From contig DAOUGI010000022.1 of assembly GCA_034429215.1 (NCBI GenBank), positions 1-64,000 on the forward strand: a stretch of DNA of 64,000 nt. Direction: 5' to 3'. Both the position numbers and the translations under genes were made by a program. The notes below the pieces were generated by a model. The model did not search any database and was not told the origin of the DNA. It was given only the letters and a program-made list of their open reading frames with translations. Source of the DNA: JAFGOG01 sp034429215. GTDB lineage: Bacteria; Chloroflexota; Anaerolineae; JAAYZQ01. This document shows, in pieces, positions 57,935 to 64,000 of this stretch (positions are counted from its first letter, which is position 1; the number at the start of each line of letters is the position of its first letter).

Positions 57935-59965
57935 GTGAAATTGGTTCGATCCACAACAGTTCTGCTGTCGGTTCTGATCCTGCTGCTGCCCATGCTGGCA
58001 GCCTGTGCGACATCACCTACGGCCACGCCGGCGCCAACCCAACCGCCGCCCACGGCTACGCCAGTGCCAACCGAACCACCGCCGACGGCCACACCGGCAG
58101 CGATAAAAGGCCTCGAACAGGGAGCCTGCCCCTTTGACCTGCCGGCCGGCCTGATTGAAGGCAAGACGATCGAGTGCGGCTACCTGGTCGTGCCGGAGGA
58201 CCGCAGCGACACCAGCAGCCCGACCATCCGCCTGGCGGTGGCCATCCTGCACCCCAGCGGCACCCCTTTGCCAGATCCGATCGTCTACCTGGAAGGGGGA
58301 CCGGGCGGCAGCGCGCTGGAGTTCCTGTACCTCACCTTCAGCGAGCAGTTCCGGCCGCTCCTGGAGGCCGGCCGCGACATCATCCTCTTCGACCAGCGCG
58401 GCGTGGGCTTTTCCGAGCCGGCCCTCGAATGCCCCGGCTTGAGGGAGCTGGGATTGGAGCTGCTCGACGAGGAGATCGACGGCCAGCAGATCGGCGAGGA
58501 AGAGGCGCTCGACCTATACACGAATGAAGCCATGACTTGCCGGCAGAACCTGGCCAAGGCAGCCGAGCTTGCGGCGTACAACACCGCAGCCAGCGCTGCC
58601 GACGTGAACGACCTGCGCGAGGCGATGGGATACGACCAGGTCAACCTGTGGGGTACCTCGTACGGGACCTGGCTGGCGCTGGAGGTGATGCGCCGCTACC
58701 CGGAGGGGATCCGCTCCGTAGTGCTCGATTCGGTCTACCCTCCCCAACAGGACCTGACCGCCGAGGCGCCCGCCAACGCGGCGCGCTCCATCGACCTGCT
58801 CTTTGAGGCCTGCGCGGCAGATCAGGCATGCAACGGCGCCTTCCCCGACCTGCGGACCGTCTATCTTAACACCGTCTATCGACTCAACCAGCAGCCCGCC
58901 CACTTTCAGGTGACCAATCCCCTGACCGGCGAGCGCTACGATCTGGTCATGACCGGCGACAATGTCGCCAGCCTGCTGTTTCAATTCCTGTATGCCACAA
59001 GCATAATCCCATCCCTGCCGCAGATCCTGTACGAGGTCAACCAGGAGGATTATGCCACCACCGCCCAGCTTTTCGGCGCCCTGTTGGTATCAGGCGAAGC
59101 GATGAGCCAGGGCCAGCAGTTCTCGGTGCTGTGCCACGACGAGGTTGCCTTTAGCTCACCCCAGGAATTCGAGGCAGCCCTGGCCGAACACCCCGAGCTG
59201 GAACGAGCCTTCAGCGATAGCGTCCTGGGAGACCTGGGGTTTGAGCTGTGCGCCGGCTGGCAGGTGGGCCAGGCCGACAAAACGCTGACCCAGCCGGTGA
59301 CGAGCGGCATCCCAACACTGATCATGGCCGGCGAGTTCGATCCGATCACCCCGCCGGCCTGGGGCAAGCAGGTCGGCGAGACGCTAAAGAACAGCTACTT
59401 TTTCGAGTACCCAGGAGTGGGACACGGCGCCAGCGCTTCTACGGGCTGCCCGCAGGAGATGATGATCGACTTTCTCGACGACCCGGCAACGGCGCCTGAC
59501 GATGCATGCCTGGCCGGCATGCAGGACTGGAAGTTTGTGATACCCTCGGGGCTGACCGCGGTAGAGTGGGTGACGTTCACCAACGAAACGCTGGCCATCC
59601 AGGGCCTGGTGCCCTACGGCTGGACTGAGGCACAGATAGGTGTGTATGGCCGGGGGGCATCCGCCACCGATGTGACCGCCCTACTGATGCAGTCGATGGC
59701 CGGCACGGCCCAGGACCTCCTGGACCTATTGACCCAGCAGTTTGGCCTGGCCGCAGCGCCGGAGGCGGCGGCCCAACGGGAGGCGAACGGCCTCACCTGG
59801 AACTTGTACGCGGTGGAGGTGCAGGGGCTCCAGATCAATTTTGCCCTGTCGGAGGGGGAAGGGCGGGGGTACATAGTCCTGCTCCAGAGCAGCGCCAAGG
59901 AGCGCGACGCGCTATATGGTTTGGTGTACCTGCCGGCCATCGACGCCCTGGAGCCGATCCAATAA
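57935..59965 (+). CDS. Secreted alpha/beta hydrolase lipoprotein (proline iminopeptidase/TAP-like)
   Basis: A 676-residue lipoprotein. The signal peptide ends in LPMLAACAT, followed by a Thr/Pro-rich linker (about 25-55). The hydrolase has the oxyanion motif VYLEGGPGGSALE, FDQRGVGFSEPAL, the nucleophile Ser in LWGTSYGTWLALE, Asp in MAGEFDPITPPAWG and His in PGVGHGASA, the pattern of tripeptidyl and proline iminopeptidases with a C-terminal TAP-like domain. About 140 more C-terminal residues are unassigned. The start is GTG after GGGAGGTGAACG. Likely role: peptide scavenging outside the cell. Confidence 0.88.
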   Translation: MKLVRSTTVLLSVLILLLPMLAACATSPTATPAPTQPPPTATPVPTEPPPTATPAAIKGLEQGACPFDLPAGLIEGKTIECGYLVVPEDRSDTSSPTIRLAVAILHPSGTPLPDPIVYLEGGPGGSALEFLYLTFSEQFRPLLEAGRDIILFDQRGVGFSEPALECPGLRELGLELLDEEIDGQQIGEEEALDLYTNEAMTCRQNLAKAAELAAYNTAASAADVNDLREAMGYDQVNLWGTSYGTWLALEVMRRYPEGIRSVVLDSVYPPQQDLTAEAPANAARSIDLLFEACAADQACNGAFPDLRTVYLNTVYRLNQQPAHFQVTNPLTGERYDLVMTGDNVASLLFQFLYATSIIPSLPQILYEVNQEDYATTAQLFGALLVSGEAMSQGQQFSVLCHDEVAFSSPQEFEAALAEHPELERAFSDSVLGDLGFELCAGWQVGQADKTLTQPVTSGIPTLIMAGEFDPITPPAWGKQVGETLKNSYFFEYPGVGHGASASTGCPQEMMIDFLDDPATAPDDACLAGMQDWKFVIPSGLTAVEWVTFTNETLAIQGLVPYGWTEAQIGVYGRGASATDVTALLMQSMAGTAQDLLDLLTQQFGLAAAPEAAAQREANGLTWNLYAVEVQGLQINFALSEGEGRGYIVLLQSSAKERDALYGLVYLPAIDALEPIQ

Positions 59966-60195
59966 GGCCGCAGGCGATCACCTGGCCGGCTTGGTGCCGG
60001 GCAACGGGGGCATTGCGATCTTGTGAGAGGCTTTGAGAGTGCCTAGTGCACAATCAGGCAACCTTTTCGGCTTTCTGGGCGAGCCTGGGTGCGCAGCAAC
60101 GGCCCCGTCCGCTCACTCCGCTCCCGAAATCCGTTGACAGCAAGCCCGAACAGGTCAGCGGAGCTTGCACTAGCAAACCCATTTTGATTGACGCT

Positions 60196-60885
60196 CTAGG
60201 CGGCTACTCCGAACAGCGCGCCCACCCCGGCCGTCAACGCCATGGCCAACGCGCCCCAGAAGGTGACCCGCACCGCAGCTTTGAGCACCGAAGCGCCGCC
60301 CGCACGGGCAGCCAAGGAGCCCAATACTGCGAGGAGCAGGAGCGAGGCAAGCGCAACGGCCCACAAGATTGCAGGTGCCGGCGCCAAGAGCACAACCAAG
60401 AGAGGCAGGGCAGCGCCGACTGCAAAAGTGGCGGCCGAGGCCAATGCTGCCTGAACCGGCCGGGCAGTCATTGACTCGGAGATACCCAGCTCATCGCGCA
60501 TGTGCGCGCCGAGCGCATCGTGCGCCATCAACTGGGCAGCGACCTCGGAGGCGAGCCCGGCATCAAGCCCGCGATTGACATAGATTGCGGCCAGCTCTTT
60601 GTGCTCGCTCTCGGGCGCAGTAGCCAGCTCCTGGCGCTCCCGAGCAAGATCGGCGCGCTCGGTGTCGGCCTGCGAGCTGACCGATACATACTCGCCGGCA
60701 GCCATCGACATGGCACCGGCCACAAGGCCGGCAACTCCTGCAACCAGAATGCTCTTTGAGCCGGCGCCTGCCGCCGCTACGCCCAGGACGAGGCTGGCAG
60801 TGGACACAATACCGTCGTTTGCGCCAAGCACGGCGGCGCGAAGCCAGCCGATGCGATCTGTTCTGTGCCTTTCAAGATGCCTCAT
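60196..60885 (-). CDS. VIT family (CCC1-like) iron/manganese transporter
   Basis: A 229-residue membrane protein of the VIT1/CCC1 family. The family opening GWLRAAVLGANDGIVSTASL is present, then GAMSMAAGEYVSVSSQADTE, a Glu-rich cytoplasmic part with short helices (ERQELATAPESEHKELAAIY), and three C-terminal helices. Family members move Fe(II) or Mn(II) out of the cytoplasm. No ferritin-like domain is fused. The 59966-60195 stretch beyond its stop shows no gene or clear terminator. Confidence 0.92.
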   Translation of the reverse strand: MRHLERHRTDRIGWLRAAVLGANDGIVSTASLVLGVAAAGAGSKSILVAGVAGLVAGAMSMAAGEYVSVSSQADTERADLARERQELATAPESEHKELAAIYVNRGLDAGLASEVAAQLMAHDALGAHMRDELGISESMTARPVQAALASAATFAVGAALPLLVVLLAPAPAILWAVALASLLLLAVLGSLAARAGGASVLKAAVRVTFWGALAMALTAGVGALFGVAA

Positions 60886-60931
60886 GATGTCTACCCGCTT
60901 GAAAATAATCTAACCATAAAGCTACTATGTC

Positions 60932-60941
60932 TGTCTAGACA
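60932..60941. promoter_or_regulatory. Candidate operator palindrome before the VIT gene
   Basis: TGTCTAGACA is a perfect 10-bp palindrome, flanked by further TGTC and GACA half-sites, 47 bp before the transporter ATG. A metal-responsive repressor site is possible; no known box is matched exactly. Confidence 0.35.
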
Positions 60942-60950
60942 CGACAAAGG

Positions 60951-61000
60951 ATGAAAATGGAGCGACTAAAGTCACTACTACGAACGGACGCCATTTTCAT
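60951..61000. repeat. Inverted repeat, possible terminator of the aldo/keto reductase gene
   Basis: ATGAAAATGG (60951-60960) and CCATTTTCAT (60991-61000) are perfect 10-bp arms with a 30-nt loop that contains a smaller GACTAAAGTC palindrome. On the minus strand the right arm is followed by CCTTTGTC. It lies 27 bp beyond the reductase stop. Confidence 0.5.
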
Positions 61001-61026
61001 GCCTAGTGATACCAAAAGGGGTATGG

Positions 61027-62160
61027 CTACTCCTTGGAGGTGTGCAGAGCACCGGGCGACTCGTAGAGGGCAACGGCGCGGTCGATGATGGGCAAGACGT
61101 CGACGGAGAAGGGGCAGCGCTTGACGCACGCGCCGCAGCGGGTGCAGGCTGAGGCCTTGACCGGCATGGCGTCGTAGCGGGCCTGGAGGGCAGGGGTGAA
61201 GGTGTCAACCAGGCGGGATACGAGGCCGATGTCGATGGCCACCGGGCAGGGCAGGCAGTGGTTGCAGTAGACGCACTCGCCGGTATGATACTGCTCAAAC
61301 CCGGCGATGGCGTCGCTAAAGTCCTTGTCCTCGTCGCCGGCGTCGAGGTAGGCCAGCGACGCCTCCAGCTCGGCACAGGTGGCCACCCCGGCGACCGTCG
61401 TAGCGACGGCCGGCTGGGTGAGAACGTAGCTGAGGCAGCGCACCGGGGTCAGGGTGCGCGGCACCTTTTTCTTGAACGACGGCCCGCCCGTCTGGTAGCG
61501 CACGAACTGGACGGTGCGGTTGGTTTGCAGCAGCTTGCCGCCGCCAAAGGCCTTCATGGCCACCACGCCCACCCCATGCTCGACGCAGGCCTGGAGGAGG
61601 GCGCTGCGGCCGGGCTCGGCGTGGCTGCTCAGGTTGACGGGGAACATCAGCACGTCGATGAGGCCGTCCCGCACGGGATGGATGCACACCTCCGAGAGGT
61701 GGCCGCTCATGCCAACGCAGCGGGCTATTCCCTGGCGCCGGAAGTGGTGGGCCAGCTCCATGATGCCGCCGGGGCGGAGCATGGCCTCATAGTCGGACAT
61801 GCCGTTGATGTTGTGAACGAACAGGACATCGATGTGGTCGGTGTGGTAGCGGGCCAAATAGTCCTCGACGTTGGCCCGGCTGATGTCGGGGTTGGTCGTC
61901 TTCCAGTACTGGCCGTTCTTGGTCGCCGCGTTGAGATGGCAGGTGAGCAGCACCCGGTCACGCCGGCCGCGCAGCGCGGCGGCGACCCGGTCACGAAACT
62001 CGGGATAGGGTCCGATCAAGTCGAAATAGTTGACGCCGCGGTCGATGGCGAGGTCGACGATGGCCTGGGTATCGGCCATGCTGGCGTGCGTCAGGTGGTC
62101 CGCGCCGACCGAGACGAGGCCGACGGAGAGACCGGTTTTGCCTAGCTCACGGGTTTGCAT
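61027..62160 (-). CDS. Aldo/keto reductase with C-terminal ferredoxin domain
   Basis: A 377-residue protein. The barrel (1-275) starts MQTRELGKTGLSVGLVSVGA, with IDVLFVHNING and VVAMKAFGGGKLL. The C-terminal domain has two cysteine sets, CVYCNHCLPCP and CTRCGACVKRCPF, for 4Fe-4S clusters. The usual Tyr of the AKR catalytic tetrad is expected near DRGVNYFDL and seems present. Members are widespread in anaerobes with unknown substrates and may link NAD(P)H to ferredoxin. The start at 62160 follows AAAGGAGGCTTCC; a longer frame has no site. Confidence 0.9.
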   Translation of the reverse strand: MQTRELGKTGLSVGLVSVGADHLTHASMADTQAIVDLAIDRGVNYFDLIGPYPEFRDRVAAALRGRRDRVLLTCHLNAATKNGQYWKTTNPDISRANVEDYLARYHTDHIDVLFVHNINGMSDYEAMLRPGGIMELAHHFRRQGIARCVGMSGHLSEVCIHPVRDGLIDVLMFPVNLSSHAEPGRSALLQACVEHGVGVVAMKAFGGGKLLQTNRTVQFVRYQTGGPSFKKKVPRTLTPVRCLSYVLTQPAVATTVAGVATCAELEASLAYLDAGDEDKDFSDAIAGFEQYHTGECVYCNHCLPCPVAIDIGLVSRLVDTFTPALQARYDAMPVKASACTRCGACVKRCPFSVDVLPIIDRAVALYESPGALHTSKE

Positions 62161-62356
62161 GGAAGCCTCCTTTTGGAACGCTCTAGCCACAAAGGCAACA
62201 AGGATGAGCACCAGTATATGCAGCAGGGGACGTTTCGTCAAAAAGAGGGACCGGCCCGGCCTCAACAGCGCCAGGGTGGGGGTAGTCGATAGATGTAGCA
62301 CAACATGGCACGGGTATTCCAAGCTGGCAAATCGGGAGGGAAAGTAAAACCTGCAT

Positions 62357-62436
62357 CCGGTGCGTTGCACCAACGGCAGGCGCAACGCACCGGCAGGTGA
62401 TTAAGTTGCGTCACACCAACAGCAGGCGCGACGCAC
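62357..62436. repeat. Tandem hairpin repeats after the surface-protein gene
   Basis: Two related units with a period of 46 bp share the core CACCAACRGCAGGCGC (62368 and 62414). The first has perfect 11-bp arms CCGGTGCGTTG (62357-62367) and CAACGCACCGG (62383-62393). The second keeps TGCGTC and GACGCA arms. They lie just beyond the stop at 62444 and may end or protect that message. The remainder of 62161-62356 shows nothing. Confidence 0.55.
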
Positions 62437-62443
62437 CGGCACT

Positions 62444-64000
62444 CTAGGGATTTCTGAGGACGACGGGCAAGTAGACGTAGTAGGCGGGCCGGCAGTGGAG
62501 GGCAAGGGAGACAGGGACGTGGTGGGCGCACGGGTCGTTGGCGGTGAAGAACAGGATTCCTTCATAGTTGCCGATCTCGAGGCAGGTGAAGGTGACATCG
62601 ACGTCGGTGTGGTTCTGCGGCGGAACGGTTCCACTGACCGGGTCGGCGCTCACCCAGGGCAGATCGGCCAGGTGGGCCGGGGGAAGCTGCTCCTCAAGGG
62701 ACCAGCTCAGCCCCAGGTGGCCCAGGTTGGCGACGGTCAGCGGGAGGGTGACGGACTTGCCGACAGCGAGATCGACCACCAAGGCGAGGGGATCGACGTC
62801 GACGACCGGCCGGCGCAGGGCAAAGTCCTGGGTGGTGGTGACGCCGGTGGAGACGCTCACGACGGCGGTCTCGTGCGAATAACCAGGCGCCGTGGCGGTG
62901 ACGGTGTAGGTGCCGGCGGCCAGGGTCGTCGCGTAGTAGCCATCCGGGTCCACGGGAACTGTCAGGCCACCCGGTTCGACGTCGACAGTAGCGGGAGTGC
63001 AGGTGGGATCGCCACCGCTGTTCTCGGCGTCGGTGACATAGCCTTCAAGCCAGCAGGCGCAATCCAACACGGTCATAGTCACCGGCAGGGTAATCTGAGG
63101 CTCGTCAGGATCGTTGCTGTTGATCACCAGGCTACCATAGTAGTCGCCCGGGGCCATGGAGTGGGAATCAAAGGTCACTTCGACCGTCACGCACCCGCCG
63201 GGTATGAGAACACCGTTGGTCGGCACCTCGGTCAGCCACGGGATGTCGTACGCCTGGGTCTCGCCGTAGCCACGGACCATCCAGTTGCCGGGGAAGTAGG
63301 CATCGATCAGGCCCCACAGCCCACCGGCATCGGGCGGCAGCACGGGCGGCACGGGCGGGTCGGCGCTCCAGGCACCCACCCACGACCGCTGCTGCGTCGC
63401 GCCTTGATCGAGAGCAGCCGGAAAGTCGGATGGATCCACGCCGCTGACCTGGTAGCGGTTGATGGCGCCGATCAGCACGTCTCCCGGACCGGCCAGGGCC
63501 AACGGCGTCGCCAACGGATAGTCGTTCCACGTAGCGCCGTCGTTGTACTGGACGGTTACGGGGTATGTGGCCAGCCAGACGGCGTTGCTTGGGTCGCTGT
63601 CGCCGTCGGTGTCCTGGTAGACCACCAGGTCGATCGGGTCGCCCACCACGACGCCGGTAGCGCCCAGGACGACCGAGATCTGGTTCAAGCTGAACGGGAA
63701 ATCGGCTGGGTTGGGCGTAAAGCGGTTCAGCCACAGGAACTGGTATCCGTAGGTGCCGTCGTTGAGGCCGATATAGTTCTCGGAACTGCCATCGTCCAGC
63801 ACCAGGGCGATAGGCGCATCAGGCGCCAACAGGCCGGCAGACACGCTGCCGCCCGGACCCGGCGCCGCGTCGAGCTTGAGCTCGATAGGTCGGGTCCCGG
63901 CCGCAGACGGCGCGGTGGTAAAGCCGCTCAGCTTGACCAGCAGCACTTCGGACAGCGCCCAGTCCAGCGACTGGCCGCCGAGGTTGCAGATGGTGAGATC
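62444..64000 (-). CDS. Secreted repeat-rich surface protein, 5' end outside the window
   Basis: At least 519 residues; the frame continues unbroken past 64000, so the N-terminus is missing. The visible start LTICNLGGQSLDWAL and a later VANLGHLGLSWSLEEQ are BACON/ASPM-like immunoglobulin-type units. VTVEVTFDSHSMAPGDYYGS and VDVTFTCLEIGNYEGIL repeat that pattern, and a carboxypeptidase-regulatory-like unit (CWLEGYVTDAENSGGDP, GYYATTLAAGTYTVTATAPG) lies between. The end YYVYLPVVLRNP matches a C-terminal tail common on exported Chloroflexota proteins. Probably a cell-surface or secreted adhesin-like or enzyme-accessory protein. Confidence 0.85.
   Translation of the reverse strand, partial: DLTICNLGGQSLDWALSEVLLVKLSGFTTAPSAAGTRPIELKLDAAPGPGGSVSAGLLAPDAPIALVLDDGSSENYIGLNDGTYGYQFLWLNRFTPNPADFPFSLNQISVVLGATGVVVGDPIDLVVYQDTDGDSDPSNAVWLATYPVTVQYNDGATWNDYPLATPLALAGPGDVLIGAINRYQVSGVDPSDFPAALDQGATQQRSWVGAWSADPPVPPVLPPDAGGLWGLIDAYFPGNWMVRGYGETQAYDIPWLTEVPTNGVLIPGGCVTVEVTFDSHSMAPGDYYGSLVINSNDPDEPQITLPVTMTVLDCACWLEGYVTDAENSGGDPTCTPATVDVEPGGLTVPVDPDGYYATTLAAGTYTVTATAPGYSHETAVVSVSTGVTTTQDFALRRPVVDVDPLALVVDLAVGKSVTLPLTVANLGHLGLSWSLEEQLPPAHLADLPWVSADPVSGTVPPQNHTDVDVTFTCLEIGNYEGILFFTANDPCAHHVPVSLALHCRPAYYVYLPVVLRNP

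Overview
The window reads as a piece of a GC-rich bacterial chromosome, most likely Chloroflexota (Anaerolineae or a near relative). The reasons are the mix of families (heliorhodopsin, staygreen-type Mg-dechelatase, tungsten-type aldehyde oxidoreductase, ADP-forming acyl-CoA synthetase, DUF4139 protein), a surface protein ending in the YLPVVLRN-type tail common in that phylum, palindromic intergenic repeats of the GTCATTCTGA type, and near-consensus sigma-70 promoters. This placement is inference; no rRNA, tRNA, CRISPR array, insertion sequence or phage gene was seen.

Layout. 1-3.2 kb: intergenic repeats, then a leftward operon (ubiquitin-like MoaD/ThiS protein, aldehyde:ferredoxin oxidoreductase, second MoaD/ThiS protein). 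3.4-9.5 kb: a rightward signalling operon (multi-PAS histidine kinase, Rcp1-like receiver, hybrid kinase). 9.5-14.9 kb: a leftward, tightly spaced operon, in transcription order heliorhodopsin, staygreen/Mg-dechelatase homologue, DegV, DUF1295 membrane enzyme, CarH/LitR-type B12 photoreceptor regulator and TIGR01777 epimerase-like protein. Its promoter carries two 11-bp direct repeats that look like a CarH operator. 15-25.6 kb: a leftward run of ten genes with five acetyltransferases, an APH-fold kinase, a GyrI-like protein, an old-yellow-enzyme reductase, a methyltransferase and a beta-lactamase-fold lipoprotein. 25.8-29.4 kb: nitroreductase and a DnaE2/ImuC-size DNA polymerase with a degenerate PHP domain. 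29.5-34.9 kb: an oligopeptide-type ABC importer (very large binding lipoprotein and two permeases) with no ATPase gene.

35.3-39.2 kb: Fe-S protein, DUF4139 protein, MEMO-family protein. 39.4-45 kb: MFS transporter, then a leftward operon of ADP-forming acyl-CoA synthetase, Pta-like P-loop/DRTGG protein and enolase. 45.2-52 kb: an Rrf2 regulator leading cysE, cysK and a cysteine desulfurase, followed by an ArsA-like ATPase, an amidase, mnmA and a GNAT; this is a cysteine-to-thiouridine sulfur route. 52-60 kb: Ntn hydrolase, HAD phosphatase with a heterodimeric ABC exporter, and a secreted alpha/beta hydrolase. 60-64 kb: VIT-family transporter, Fe-S aldo/keto reductase, and the 3' part of a secreted repeat protein that runs off the window.

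The most exciting element is the heliorhodopsin operon. It joins two unrelated photoreceptor types (retinal and adenosylcobalamin), a chlorophyll-dechelatase homologue and lipid-related genes, with a candidate light-responsive operator at its own promoter.
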